The notes under the pieces: model-generated
What the model saw: the letters and a program-made list of their open reading frames with translations, nothing else
What the model was told of the DNA's origin: nothing
The model's database searches: none
In this document: positions 9,719 through 21,913 of the stretch, one piece after another
How positions within the stretch are numbered: the first letter of the stretch is position 1
How the letters are laid out: each line of letters opens with the position of its first letter
Source: CBCOTE01 sp965112965
GTDB taxonomy: Bacteria > Desulfobacterota > Desulfovibrionia > Desulfovibrionales > Desulfovibrionaceae
Length of the DNA stretch: 64,000 bases
Assembly: GCA_965112965.1 (NCBI GenBank)
Contig: CBCOTE010000022.1
Coordinates: 124,001-188,000 of the forward strand
Direction: 5' to 3'
Translations under genes and position numbers: made by a program

Positions 9719-11370
9719 CTACTTAGATTTGAGCAGCGTCGAAAGAGCGTTACGGAACTCAACATCATCGCGCTTATGATGCTTCTGGTTCACATTGTGA
9801 TGATAATAGTCAACCTCTCGGCCAAGTTTCTTAGTAGACATCAACGCAAATAGATGGCCACGAGCGGCCCTATAGCCAGACCAGATATTATCATATATCA
9901 TGAATCTCATAAATAAAAGCACCGGTACTTGCTCAACCACAAACAAAAAAATAGTCAAAAGATCACAAGTCATCATGAGAATAGTACCATCATATTCTAC
10001 CAGGATACCATTAAACGCCTCACGGCTTTCCAAGTTCAGATAATTAGAATTTATAAGTACTAAAAAATAGCCTTAGCTAAGAACAAGCTAGCTAGCACCA
10101 GATGACCCTTACCAACCTCCGCCCAAGTACATTCATAAGCTCCTCATCGATAGTACGCGGATCGGCCAAACGACGAATCTCGGCCAACACTGGACGGGCG
10201 TAATCAAAAATTTCCAGATGGCACTAACTAAAGTAGCCGAATTTCGTGGCTAGCCTCAATTTAAAATATTAGCCTAAAAGGACTAAGTCGCCAGTACCGA
10301 GTTTGCGCAACTTAAATTTATCCGTACCATTTAGCCCAAGAATAGCCAACCTCTGCCCGCGGAAGATATTAAATGACAAGGGAAGCTAAAGATGTACAGC
10401 CACATTAAAACTAAAAATTAGGTCTACAGCTAAATATATAGTCTTTTTTTTCTCTTGGCTGGGGGTATTTTAAAAAAATACGAGCCTTAGACTACTAAAT
10501 CTAGTCTTTCCAGCTCATTTTTCATTTCACCACCTGTTTATACGTACTGACTGACGGGCCTTAGTGGCTTTAATACGGAAACGACGTACGAAGTCCATAT
10601 TGCATTCAATCTCGTCCGAAATCCACTTGACCTCCCGTTGTCACTGTCCCTCACACGCCTCCTGCCAGGCAAAAAACTCGGAAAGTATCACTCTGACAAA
10701 ATATGCTTGCGTGACCCAATTGGAACACGTGGGTACCCACCTGATCTAGAGCTAGTCTCGAGCCCAAACGTCAGGATGCCCTTGTAGGCCAGCAGGAATT
10801 CCTCAAGCCACTCCACGGCTTCCAAGTCCAGATGATTAATAGGCTCGTCCAAACGGAACATGTCGGTGCTAGCCACCAATAACCGGAACAACTTAGCCCA
10901 TTCGCTTCAACCATCAGAAAAAAAACTAATAAAGGCTGGGTATAATCCTTCATTGCGAACCCGAAGTCGCTCAAAATAGCGTAATCGCAATACTCAGGAC
11001 GATAACCATATGACACCTCTAGCCGATGAGTTAGTTGGGTGAAGCCATGGCAATCGCTAACTGCCTTAGCCGCCTCCCATTCACGTCAGAAATCATGCTA
11101 AAAAACACCTCCTAGACCCAGGCCACCAGCAGCCAATCCAGTTCCTCACTAGTCAGTTTTTTTGGCGTTATAACAATGCGTGCCCCCAAGAGATAATTAG
11201 CCATCATCATCTAGGCCAATGATCCCGACCAGAAACTTGAATAATGTAGACACTTACTCCGCGCCGTTGGAGCCGACCACAATTAGTCGGACGTCAGATG
11301 GAACTTCTAAATAAGAATCCAAAATAAATCGTGGTTGCCATAGGTTTTACTAGAATTCTGCAAAATAATT
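9719..11370 (-). pseudogene. ABC-F ATPase (Uup-like), decayed
   Basis: Both nucleotide-binding domains of an ABC-F protein can be followed on the minus strand. From the 5' end: Walker A remnant VVGSNGAE-VSTLFKFLVG (about 11280-11220), a Walker B block LDEPINHLDLEAVEWLEEFL (about 10860-10800), an Arg-rich linker ending FVRRFRIKATKAR (about 10600), a second Walker A remnant LAILGLNGTDKF (about 10340), and LADPRTIDEELMNVLG (about 10150). The last part is a 104-codon open segment, 9719-10033, containing EYDGTILMMTCD, equivalent to the switch region DGTLLVVSHD. ABC-F proteins act on the ribosome rather than as transporters. Several stops and frameshifts make it non-functional. EttA, a second family member, is decayed at 49.6-51.3 kb. 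The assignment to the Uup branch is tentative. Confidence 0.85.
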
Positions 11371-14338
11371 TTTTTTTGTAATGTCTAGAATTAAGGGAAC
11401 GCAAGGGGCGGTAACCATAGGGCTGTTTAGGTATATCCCAACCACCATGTTTAAAAAATAACACTAATTATCTAAGCAATATACAATAGAAAGATGCCTA
11501 TATGAATCTCTGTGGTTAGGAATGGGTAGCTAAAAATCGCCCAGGCCAAACTGCTAAAGATCAAACAAAATCACGCTATAAGAACATACCAAGAAACTAC
11601 CCCTTCGCTAAATGAACCTTTTGCATACTATATCTGATAATGATTTCAGGCACCTTACGCCGACATCTCGGCCGCGGCGACGATCCAAGGTAACTATAAT
11701 AGCTAAGAGACAACCAGCATTTCCATGAAAAACACTGAGGGCACGAATCTGGTTTAGCCCATCCAGAATCTTAATACTGTAATGAAGATATATTTGTAGC
11801 TTGCTTCGCCTGGGTCTTGGCTCAACCGACTAAACTTAATCGATACACCTATGAAATACACTAAGCCCGATGCACAGCCTCAATAATGATGAGGGTAAAC
11901 TAGCAGCCAACAAAAAAGTCAATAAAGTCGTCGTATAAAAAAACACATGATGCGCTCGGTCCTGCAATGCTCATTATTGGTGGCCATGTAGAAATGATCC
12001 CTTCCCGCCAGCCTTCGGGTACGATATCTTACACCGTTCTACAGTTTTACTCAACAAGGATGGTGTCATAGATGTCAATGGCCGCGCCACCTATAAGGGT
12101 CTTGGCAAAAAAACTTGTGGCCTAAGCTTACCGGCTATCTTTTTTCAAGATCTTAACTGCCTTGGAGTATATATTTTTTTGACCAATGGCATCGCCGAAC
12201 AAGAGGCAGATAACCACACGCATAGAATATTATTTAAGGATGGTTCCTCGAAGTAGAAATTTAATTTGTGCTGAAAAATCCTGATCAAAAAACAATAACT
12301 AAATAGCCTTGAATCACTCGTGGCCAGCGGCATCCAAAATCTCAAAAAAAGATCACAACAAAGACACTAGCATAGGATCGACAGCGCTTGGCTAGCCACA
12401 TCACGTCCAGAATATCTTTCTGCTCCACGCATATAAAGTCATATAAAAAAATACAGGCCCACATATGCCTCCGCATATCTCGCCACTTGGCGACATACTA
12501 AGACGTCCATGGTAACCTCTTCGGGTTGACATCCAACTCACCAGAGCGACTCGCTCCAGGCATAGATACAGCTAACCGTGTCAACGCGTAGCCCATATTT
12601 CGCCTAGCCTATAAAACCACTTATCGAAACGTGGATCCATCTCAGCCCGTCAAGTAATACCGACGTTATGCCACGCAAAATATCCTAACTATTAAAAGGT
12701 ATTTAATTTTGAGACCCAAAAACGCCCGGAATGGCTACCAGTACAGCAATTTAAAATTGGCCTGCCCTCTCTAATAGCATCAGACCAACTTCGACCAGTC
12801 GCCTTCAGAAGACTTACGCCAGGTGTGACAACTCCGCCCCGGAGCGATCCGATTCCACACTAAACGCCTCTAACTCCCGATTCAGACCAAAGTCTGATAT
12901 CCTCCAAGGCACATCATTTAATATTAACCGGCCTCATGCAGAAATAATCACCCAAGTAACCGCGAGCAAATAAACGTCCAGACAGCAGACCGTCTAAACT
13001 CAACTATCGACGTTGTCCGCAACACTATCTGAATCGTGGACAATACTGCAAACCACCTGTAGACACCTAACAGGCCATAATTTCGTGCTCCTCCGATGGC
13101 TCTCAGCGATGCTCGCATCGATATAATTATCCATTAAACTCAGAAGCGTTTACAGAGGAACCTGAATCAGCCTACAATATTATAGGAGATCTCAATTAAA
13201 GACGTAATCTTGGCCGCAGCATAGAGACTACATCAGACGAGATAGTCAATCAGGGCATACACGTCTCCGAATAGGGCCGCAGAGGCGGTTAGTTCAAAAA
13301 AAAACTTCTCCATTCATCTTCGTCACGGCTGGACCAATATGATTTTATGGGTCAAATTGGCCCGATTGTTATATCCCCCCCCAGCATACCATGGCACACA
13401 AAGTATGACAGTTATTCAAGGTATATTTACACAAAAAAATACCAGTCCGCCCGCAGTAAGCAGCTCATCATGAAGGTTAAGATAGACTAGCAAGTCACTG
13501 CGATGCCTATAGTTAGAATGGGACACCATTTTGGCCGCGTCGATCTCCAGCCCATCGCCATCGCGCAGCTGTATCGCTACCTCGCTTACTTTCAAAACGT
13601 CAAACCATATTAAAGCTGTTGCGGTAAAAAATACGTACGGAAGCTATCGGCCATCGCTGCGCATATATCCACGCCCAATATAACAATAAGTGTATACTTA
13701 CGTAATAAGTACGGTCAAAATTATTTGACCACACGAGCACCCACTCAATGCCATACGCTTGATATAGACCGGATTCAGGATATCATACGTCTATCCAGAT
13801 CGTTCCAGTCCATAGTAATAAAATTAGTCCGATGATAGTAATGGCATCGATGTGATCGCCCACCATATGCGCCTGGCTCTTAAAAATCTATTAGCATGTT
13901 CCTTCACCCAGCCGTGCCTACCTAAGGCCGCACTCCAAGCGCTAAGGAACCTAAAGGCCAACTTATCAGGCTCACTACCACCCGGCTCTATGGTCTGACT
14001 GTGATAATAATTACAAAGATCGCTGAATTAAATGAGGCCAGACTCGAGTCCGAACGGTAGACCACTCTCTCCAGGCTACCAGTGCGACTAAAAAATGCAG
14101 CCAATAGTGGAGATAGCTCGCTCGCCCTAAGCTCAAGCTGTCCGTATATATGCCCAGGCAGGACCAGCATGTAGATGATCACCAACTAAACCAGCGTCCT
14201 TTTTTTTCGCGCTGGCCCATGGTAACGCCAAGCAATTATTCTTCGATGTACAAGTGATGCCTAAAATGTAGGCTCACACGGACAACGACAAGATATCATG
14301 CAGAATACGGAGCGGTAATGCATTAGGATATTTGGAGA
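11371..14338. other. Decayed DNA with unassigned coding remnants
   Basis: No intact gene. The minus strand gives protein-like but unidentified stretches, for example LRDGDGLEIDAAKMVSHSN near 13560 and DFGLNRELEAFSVESDRSG near 12870, separated by stops. They read like remains of one or two large soluble proteins downstream of pssA on the same strand, but I could not match them to a family. Two copies of the recurrent decamer lie at 12172-12181 and 13432-13441. Confidence 0.45.
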
Positions 14339-15133
14339 CTATGAGAGCTCTCGTAACAGCAGCAAACGGCGACGGGGCAGGATCAGATAAGTGTAGACCG
14401 GCCCCGAAACAATATAGACTAGAAGCATCACAAAACTAAGAAGCCGCGGCTGAGAGGCTACAAGAACAAAAATCAGTATGACCATGACCATAGTGCTGAA
14501 AGGATGCGCCTTAATGATGCCATACTCCTTGAAAGAAACATAGCGAATATGGCTAACCATAAGGAAGGAGAGTACGTAGGCCAACACTAGACAGGCCCAG
14601 GACATAACCCTAGGCAGCCAGATGCCGGGTAAAAAAGGAGAAAAAAGAACCAGAGTGGCCGGCAGGCAGGCTGCAATAGGGATTGGTAGACCAACGAAGT
14701 GCTTCTTAGCTTCCCCAGATGCGCTCATTACGTTGAATCGAGCCAACCGCAAAGCGCCACAGCAGACAAAAAGGAAAGCAGCCATAAGCCCCAAACGACC
14801 AAAACTATCTAACTTCCAGAAATAAAGAAGCAGGGCAGGATTGACGCCAAAAGCTATGATATCGGCTAGAGAGTCATACTGCATGCCGAAGGCAGAGGTG
14901 CTGTTAGTGAGTCGGGCCACAGTCCCATCCAGGCCGTCTAGAATGGCGGAAACGAGAATTGCCATGGCCGCGTATTCGTAAAGGCCGTTGGTAGACCAGA
15001 CCATACCAAGAAAGCCAAAAAGTAGGCTAGTTGTAGTAAATAGATTGGGAAGTAAATAGACCCCTTTGCGCAAAGGCCTGTCTTCCCGCAAAGGGATATC
15101 AGCCTGTTCAGGCCTGTCATACATATCGCACAT
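14339..15133 (-). CDS. pssA: CDP-diacylglycerol--serine O-phosphatidyltransferase
   Basis: Makes phosphatidylserine from CDP-diacylglycerol and serine, the first committed step to phosphatidylethanolamine. The 264-residue protein has the CDP-alcohol phosphotransferase motif in full: D69-G70-x2-A73-R74-x8-G83-x3-D87-x3-D91. About seven or eight hydrophobic segments follow, as expected for this inner-membrane enzyme. It lies 72 bp downstream of psd, the next enzyme in the pathway, on the same strand. The start is the first ATG of the frame; an alternative ATG is three codons further in, and neither has a strong ribosome site. The gene is intact. Confidence 0.95.
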   Translation of the reverse strand: MCDMYDRPEQADIPLREDRPLRKGVYLLPNLFTTTSLLFGFLGMVWSTNGLYEYAAMAILVSAILDGLDGTVARLTNSTSAFGMQYDSLADIIAFGVNPALLLYFWKLDSFGRLGLMAAFLFVCCGALRLARFNVMSASGEAKKHFVGLPIPIAACLPATLVLFSPFLPGIWLPRVMSWACLVLAYVLSFLMVSHIRYVSFKEYGIIKAHPFSTMVMVILIFVLVASQPRLLSFVMLLVYIVSGPVYTYLILPRRRLLLLRELS

Positions 15134-15205
15134 ACTGTGGACCTAATATACCAACAGCTATCCAGATCTGCCTAATAAAGCGAGCGCCACAACGGCTAAA
15201 TTTCC

Positions 15206-15850
15206 TCAAATCGACCGGCGGGCCAGAATAGTCTGGCCGGCCAGGACCTTATCGCCCACCCGGACAGACACTTCATACATGCGTGGAAGGTAGAGGTCAA
15301 CCCTAGAGCCAAATTGAATGAAACCGAAACGCTGCCCACGGCCGAGCTCATCACCTTCCTCGGCCCAACATACAATACGCCGAGCGATAAGACCAGCAAT
15401 TTGAACCAAAGTAAAACGCTCCCCCTCAGAGGTCTCTAAGGCCAGGATGCAGCGCTCGTTGTCCGCCGAAGCCTTATCCAAGACGGCGTTAAAAAACTTG
15501 CCCGGGTGGTAGACAATATGGTGGACGCGACCGGCCATGGCCATGCGATTTACATGTACGTTAAAAACGTTCATGAACACACATATTCTCAATCGATCCT
15601 GCCCACTCACAGGATCAGGCATCAATCCGATCTCAATAACTTTACCGTCGGCTGGACTCACGGCCAAACCCGGTGCTGTGGGCACAACACGTTCAGGGTC
15701 ACGAAAAAAAATCAAACAGAAGGCTGTGGCTAACAAAGCGACGAAGGTGACGACGCCCCAACCCAAGGCGGCAAAGGCCAGAGTGGCCAGGATGGCGAAC
15801 AGAATAAAATGCAGACCCTCGCGACAGATTGCGTATGATGGTGCATGCAT
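15206..15850 (-). CDS. psd: Phosphatidylserine decarboxylase, short (type A) form
   Basis: Converts phosphatidylserine to phosphatidylethanolamine with a pyruvoyl group made by self-cleavage. The 214-residue chain has two N-terminal membrane helices (about 13-47), the conserved FFRDPER segment (48-54), NVFNVHVNR (95-103) and the cleavage site Gly181-Ser182 in FGSRVDLYLP. This size and layout match the short archaeal/type A family. The ATG lies 11 nt after GGAGG. With pssA just downstream, the pair forms a complete two-step module. The A8 run encoding part of FFR is natural to the family rather than a frameshift. Confidence 0.95.
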   Translation of the reverse strand: MHAPSYAICREGLHFILFAILATLAFAALGWGVVTFVALLATAFCLIFFRDPERVVPTAPGLAVSPADGKVIEIGLMPDPVSGQDRLRICVFMNVFNVHVNRMAMAGRVHHIVYHPGKFFNAVLDKASADNERCILALETSEGERFTLVQIAGLIARRIVCWAEEGDELGRGQRFGFIQFGSRVDLYLPRMYEVSVRVGDKVLAGQTILARRSI

Positions 15851-17672
15851 AGGGAACGATCCTCCAAAGCGACAGACTTGCCGCGCTTTTTCTATACTTA
15901 ACTCAACGTCACGGTCGGTGGCAAGTCGGAATCACAACTAACCACCCTGCTCCTGCCTCTGCCGCTGCCAGACTTAAATGCCGAAGTAAAAAAAACTAAG
16001 AATGAGGCTACCCGCCTCAGTATTCGGCAGCGCAACCAATCTAAGGCCCACACAGATAGCCATGGCCTTATTAATAAAATATTGACGAAGAGCAAAATCT
16101 AAACCAGCGGGCTAAAGTAGCAAGACATACGCAGGGTCAAATACAAAACGCTCAAAATTTCTACGACGATGAAACCGAAAGTCATATTGAGAAATGGACT
16201 CACAGACACAGCAACCAGCACAGCGTTATTCATGCACAAAGAGCATGCCGATATTAAATTCAAAATATACTATAACTTAATATTGTCGAATGGGCAGACT
16301 TTGTCGCACACCAGACATTTCTTATTCTGCTCTTAGGCCAAATATTTGTTGAGCAGAATAATGGCCGTGTCAATCTTAGCTGGATCTTCTCAAAATTTTA
16401 TTCAAGGACCATGAAGACGTCAGTATAGCAGGTCCAACCAAAATAGTACAAGCTACGTTCGCAGTAGCTACGGCGTAGGGCTGCTACGGAATTAAAGAAC
16501 CCGATAGGGCGCAGAATAGACGAAAATTATAGATTATTAATGAGGCAGGCTTTGGTGACAATCCCTGCAACGCAGGTAAAGGCCCAAAATCGTGTGCAGG
16601 TAAGACCGGCTTTAGGCTAGATAGAGTAACTCAAGGCGAGCTTGACCATATATTCGGGAATAGCCGAGCCCATAAAGCCGGTGACCTATAGCAAAGCACT
16701 ACCCATACTGACTAAACTAGAGCATGGGAAGGCCCGCAATCAGTGGCGAACACCGCGACGAATAGTTCCCACTAGGGAGCTGAGATAGACAAAACGACGA
16801 TCGACAGGTAAACCAAAGACCGCTAATAGAAAAAAACCATAACCTATACTAGGCACACAGCCACGCAGGTCTCGCATGCAAAGCGCTCGGCTTAGTTAAT
16901 TTTACCATTTCCCACCCGGAGGCAACACCGCCAGCAGGCACCGCAGCGGATGCAAGCCTAGAATGCAACTGCCGGCGGTGGAAGCTAAAAAATATAAAAT
17001 AAACAGAGACACTAAAGATAGAGATGCCAATACCAAAAAATACGGGCTCAAGCGAACTGAGAAAAAGATTACGGTAAAAAAGCACGAGAAAAAAACTGTC
17101 CATCAAAAAAACGCGGAGCATCTTGCGCTGAACGATTTTTTTTGAGGCTCGCGGCCCAAGCCATCAATCCAATAAAAAAAACCGCACCTATTTTAGGCCT
17201 CAAACGAAAACGAATGGCTGCGGTACCGTGGAAACAAATCACACAAAAAACATGACATGGCCGCAAAGACCATAAAAGTGTCAACGTGCAGTATCTATAG
17301 TCCAAAAATAGATAGCGCTTAATCCAGAACAAGATCAGTTAGTTGACCGAAAGATCATCAACAAAATACCATGGTATAGCCCAGCTGACTAAATTACGAC
17401 GCACGCAGCGGTCAGACAGGTCCACAATAATGTCTACGAGACATATGTATCAATTAAAAAATATAGCCGGTTACTAAGATAATAAAAGTAAATCGAGCTC
17501 TAAGCCCAGACTAAACAATCTAAATGCAAGAAAAAAATATTGGGGATGGACCAATCTGTCAAAAAAAGAACCATATCGAACTCGCATAATATAAAAACGA
17601 GACCGAATCTATAAAGTCTAAAATGCTAAAAAGTCACATAGCCGAAAGAATATACTGGAAACTGACATAGGC
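15851..17672 (-). pseudogene. Decayed region with a 4Fe-4S (polyferredoxin-like) remnant
   Basis: No intact gene. On the minus strand the sequence CLVCDKVCPFDNI (16282-16317) is a clear half of a 4Fe-4S binding motif. Further upstream lie protein-like stretches such as EYMVKLALSYSI and YFGWTCYTDVFMVLE (about 16650-16430), consistent with a membrane-linked polyferredoxin of NapH type. Stops and frame changes break it throughout. The family call rests on the cysteine motif only, and the gene limits are unknown. The part from about 16900 to 17670 shows nothing recognisable. Confidence 0.42.
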
Positions 17673-18767
17673 CTAGTTGCCGATGGCCTCCTTGACCAGA
17701 GCACTGTTATATTCTCGCTCTAGTTCAGCCATGAGCTCACACACTGAAACGATCTGCTCCACCCGATAAGCGTTCTGGCCGGCAAAAACGAAACCACGCT
17801 TCAAGTTGCCTCTCTTGGAGTTCACTAGGGCCATAGTGATGCAGTAAGGTGCCGTAACTGGATCGCAAGAATGCAAGCAGTGGAAATGACAGACACCTGG
17901 CACCTTATTGCCTTCCCCAACCGCCTCCAAAAAAGCATTACTAATAGCTCGACCAGGCAGACCCACCGGGCTCTTGATGACCACAAGGTCCTCAGACTTA
18001 GCATTCAAATAGGCCTGCTTAAAACGTATATCGGCGTCGCACTCATGGGTGCACACAAAGCGCGTGCCTAGTTGTACGCCGGCTGCACCCATCGTGAGAT
18101 ACTTATGGATATCAAAACCGGTGAAGATACCGCCGGCAGCGATGACCGGGATGGGTTTGCCAGTGGATCGAGCAAAATACTCGACCCCAGCAATGACCTC
18201 GGGCAACAACTGCTCTAAAGCGTAGGCCGGATTATCGAGATGCTCAGGCTTGAAGCCTAGATGCCCACCGGCCATAGGACCCTCTACTACAAAGGCATCC
18301 GGGGTACGACCAAAACGTAAAAGCCATTTTTTACAGAGTACCGCCGCGGCCCGAGCTGAAGAAACGATAGGCACGAGCTTGATTTTACAGGATTCGGGCA
18401 GGTAAGAGGGCAAATCTAGAGGTAGGCCCGCGCCGGAAAAGATGGCATCTACCCCTTCTTTTACCGCCGTGGCCACCAATTCAGCAAAGTTGGTCAGGGC
18501 GACCATAATATTCACACCGAGCACCCCGTCAGTCTTCCTACGGACAGCGCGAATCTCGCCCTGCAGAGCCCGATTATTGGCCTCAACATAATTGGAGGTA
18601 AAGTCGGGCTGGAACATGCCGATACCGGCCGCGGCTATGATGCCTATGCCTCCGGCATCGGCTACGGCCGAAGCCAGTCCGGAAAGTGAAATGCCAACCC
18701 CCATGCCACCCTGAACGATCGGGGTGGATACATGCAGGCTGCCGATGGTCAAAGAAGGAAAAGACAT
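17673..18767 (-). CDS. Nitronate monooxygenase / FabK-like FMN enzyme
   Basis: A 364-residue TIM-barrel flavoprotein of the 2-nitropropane dioxygenase family. Visible hallmarks are the N-terminal PIVQGGMGVGISLSGLA, the central GPMAGGHLGF with the family's active-site His, and PVIAAGGIFTGFDIHKYL plus GAAGVQLGTRFV, which form the FMN phosphate site. The C-terminal part has a cysteine cluster (VCHFHCLHSCD). Members either oxidise nitronates or reduce enoyl-ACP (FabK); sequence alone does not decide. I start it at the ATG at 18767, with GGAG 6 nt before it, rather than four codons upstream. It is an isolated intact gene between decayed regions. Confidence 0.88.
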   Translation of the reverse strand: MSFPSLTIGSLHVSTPIVQGGMGVGISLSGLASAVADAGGIGIIAAAGIGMFQPDFTSNYVEANNRALQGEIRAVRRKTDGVLGVNIMVALTNFAELVATAVKEGVDAIFSGAGLPLDLPSYLPESCKIKLVPIVSSARAAAVLCKKWLLRFGRTPDAFVVEGPMAGGHLGFKPEHLDNPAYALEQLLPEVIAGVEYFARSTGKPIPVIAAGGIFTGFDIHKYLTMGAAGVQLGTRFVCTHECDADIRFKQAYLNAKSEDLVVIKSPVGLPGRAISNAFLEAVGEGNKVPGVCHFHCLHSCDPVTAPYCITMALVNSKRGNLKRGFVFAGQNAYRVEQIVSVCELMAELEREYNSALVKEAIGN

Positions 18768-18779
18768 ATAGGACTCCAT

Positions 18780-21700
18780 AAAAAACCGGCCTCCAGGGCC
18801 TGTTCCATGCGGATATTCACAGCTTTCATAATAAAATACAGCCGCATTGCAGTATCAGCCCAGCGCATCCCGATAAAAAACGCTCCACTCCTTACGAATA
18901 AGTAAAAAATATACGAAAGTTAGAAGTCTATACCACGCGCAGCGGCACTAGTAAAGTGTCCTCGCATGCATAAAAATGCCAAAACCGCTGGTTTAGCTAA
19001 ATGTCTAGTATCCTCCCGACTCCCCCACTGGCATATTAGGAAACGTACAGGTCCAGATAATACTCGTACTGTCCAGGATAAAATCAGAGCAATCGTTATT
19101 ATAAATACCTTAATATGCCCCCACGGGTCAGTGCCGTGGAAGGCCAGACATATTCCGTGTAGGGATGGCGGCAAGACGGAACAAAACATCATCTCTCTGT
19201 GCAAGGCCTATGCGATAGGTCCTCATGGACCGAGCATGATGAAATAATAAAAATCTTTCTTCAGTATGATACCAAAAAATAATTCGGCCCAGGAATATCT
19301 AATACGTAAGAAATAGTCCGTCCGCCATCTATCCATACCGTGAGATTATCCTACGCCGCTGCTGTCCAGTTCCATCACCAAATATTTGGACGACTTATCG
19401 AAGAGTTACCATATTCTAATCTTTTAAAATCTATCCTCTCGAAAATCAAAAAAATCTCCATTCTTTCAAGTTGACGGTTTGATTATGGGAAACCATAACA
19501 TAACTAAAAGATAGTCCTCCACCAGGCCCATCATAACATTCATCAGCACGTCGGTCTAGTTTATCAGTAAAATCATAAATAACTTGGTAAAGGTAAAAAT
19601 CGACCTCAAACTCATTCTAGACACAGCCTAGGATCGTATCAAAGTCCTACTACAAGCCCGGCGTCGCTCTCTGGAAAGATATAGACCTCATAGCGAAAAA
19701 TTAAATCCGCATAGCCCAACCGGGGAACTGCCTAAAGGGCTCGCACACCAGCATCTGACAGAACTATCAAAATAGATGGCTCAGGACGACGGCTAACCGC
19801 TAGAGCAGCCTTCCCGAACCAAAAAAATATACGGCTGCACCTTTCAAACTGAAGTAGATACAGACCACGAGTCTTTGCTAGGTACAGTGCTTGATCGCTC
19901 CAGCATGATTAAATAAGGTCCTGCCCAGGTTAGTCTTCCTGCCTATACACTACCATCAGTTGGTCTTAACCTAGACCAGAATTTCCGCCGTACATCCGCG
20001 TTCATATCCTAATCAAGTTCATATCCTAATCAAGTTCATATCCTAAGAACACATCAAATGCTAGTCCACGCGATAAACCAATCGTAGAAGAAAAACTTTG
20101 ATATAATCAAACTTAGTATGCCCCAACCGATCCGACCCATATTTAGCCAAACTGTACCTCCGTGTTCGGCCGAGTAATTTTACCGACCTGAACTGTGGTA
20201 TACTTTTTTTTTGCGTACTGTTACCATCAGCTGACAGCTTTTTTGCATATCTCGCTCTATTCTAATGGTCACTTTATCCTCCCCGGCACAACCACTCAAA
20301 TAATAAACACCTTTCACATTTTGGGTTGAGACGAAGGTGGTAACGTTTAAGCTTCCGTCGAAATAATCCGCACGGCTAGGTAAAATTAAGAATATAGTTG
20401 AAAAAAATAATTTTTTTTGTAGCACGCTGGCTTATGGTAAAATAAATCGTATTCAATAGTACTTCAAAGATGCAAGATAAGTTCTTGCTATACAGCTCCA
20501 TGGCTAACTAACGGCACCGCAGCCAGCCAACATACCTACCAATAATGTTTCCAGCAAAAAACAGCGTTGCATATCTTCATAATGCACCAATTCTCAAATG
20601 AACCACACATGTTTTCAGGTTACCCCGATACCCCCATACACTTCACCGCACAGATCATAAATCAATCCGGAACGCAAAAAAATTAACTATCATAATATTA
20701 GCTATTCCTGACTAAAGGTTAAAGTCTTTGTAAAGCTTTAACTTTTTTTTGTAATGTCGCCTCCCCACAGCCTATAATATATAACTATAAAACTATAGGT
20801 TTTCAGATAGCACCACAGCCAAGTATAAATAAAAAATGTAGCATAGATATTTCAAGTATATGAACCAGACAACTATTGTCTACTCCGCCATTAGAACTTG
20901 CCGCATAAGAATTCGATCAGGCCTAAAATCATATCGCCTTGTTAAAAGCCCGATACAACTGGTCCACTTAACCAGATTCAAGCCTCAATAACTATTAGAA
21001 CAACAATCGTAGAGCCAGGCGAAGCCAAATCAAACCTACTCCAATAAATCTTTCTACCCACTTATAGTCATAGAGGAACAAGTATTCTATAATTAGTGAA
21101 GAGATCGAAAAAATATAACTCACCTGCAGCGTCACCAAACAGATATCGATACCACGACTTTGACCCCAATTCTACGTACATTGGTACTATCCGGAATTGA
21201 TGATATAGTTTTTTTACATTGGCCTTTGATTACATACAGAGCGCAGAAACGTGGCCATCTTATATAAAAACCGGTGCAGTCTATCCAGACCCAATTTGCT
21301 CACCAAATAAAATTCTAGACCTTGCCCACAACATTGGCGTACCTCTTTGAAGACATAAGATGGCAACTAGAGCAGCTGCCACCCTCCCCTAAACAGGCAT
21401 CAAGCGAGTAATTAATAATCACGATATATGTAGATTTTCACTCAACAAAAGGCTGTCAGACAAAGGAAGTGCATGAGTTTAGACAAAACAAGAGACAGGA
21501 CGCCCTTTCTCCACAAATATATTAATGTCACCGCTGACAAATGCTACCAGATTAATCATTCTAAATAACGCAAATTACTAAAATTATGGAACGCTATCTA
21601 AAAGACATAGACGCGCAACTCGGAAGTGATAAATTAGTTCCCCACAATTAAACTATTTTCTCCCTTGCGCTGGCCTCCTCATTGTCGCCTGTACGGCTCT

Positions 21701-21836
21701 TATCCGGTCTCATTCTGTTATTACTCGGCATGTGACTAGCATGGCAAACTATGGGGTCGAATCCGATCTTGGGATGAAACGTAGAGACGCCCTTGCATCA
21801 AGAGGAGAAGTCGATTAAATAAAAACTACTTCGGGT
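18780..21836. other. Decayed / non-coding DNA, 3 kb
   Basis: No intact gene. Some minus-strand stretches look protein-like (for example FGKAALAVSRRPEPSILIV near 19790) but I cannot place them. A 17-bp tandem repeat lies at 20001-20046 and a copy of the recurrent decamer at 19820-19829. Base composition is strongly C over G on the plus strand (hand count at 21001-21060: 19 C, 7 G). Confidence 0.5.
20001..20046. repeat. 17-bp tandem repeat, 2.7 copies
   Basis: The unit TTCATATCCTAATCAAG is repeated exactly at 20001-20017 and 20018-20034, with a 12-bp partial third copy to 20046. It lies in decayed DNA and looks like a slippage product. Confidence 0.95.
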
Positions 21837-21913
21837 CGGGGCGTAGCGCAGTCTGGCAGCGCACCTGCTTTGGGAGCAGGGAGTCGCTGGTTCAAATCCA
21901 GTCGCCCCGACCA
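21837..21913 (+). tRNA. tRNA-Pro (anticodon UGG)
   Basis: A complete cloverleaf can be drawn. The acceptor stem is CGGGGCG (21837-21843) paired with CGCCCCG (21903-21909), then discriminator A and an encoded CCA (21911-21913). The anticodon stem is CCTGC/GCAGG around the loop TTTGGGA, giving anticodon TGG (reads CCN proline codons). The T arm carries the expected GGTTCAAATCC. It stands alone in more than 5 kb of decayed DNA, so it survives by selection. Confidence 0.98.

Noticed and set aside
15537..15941. 134-codon plus-strand frame
   Set aside because: It is the antisense shadow of psd, whose product is unmistakable.
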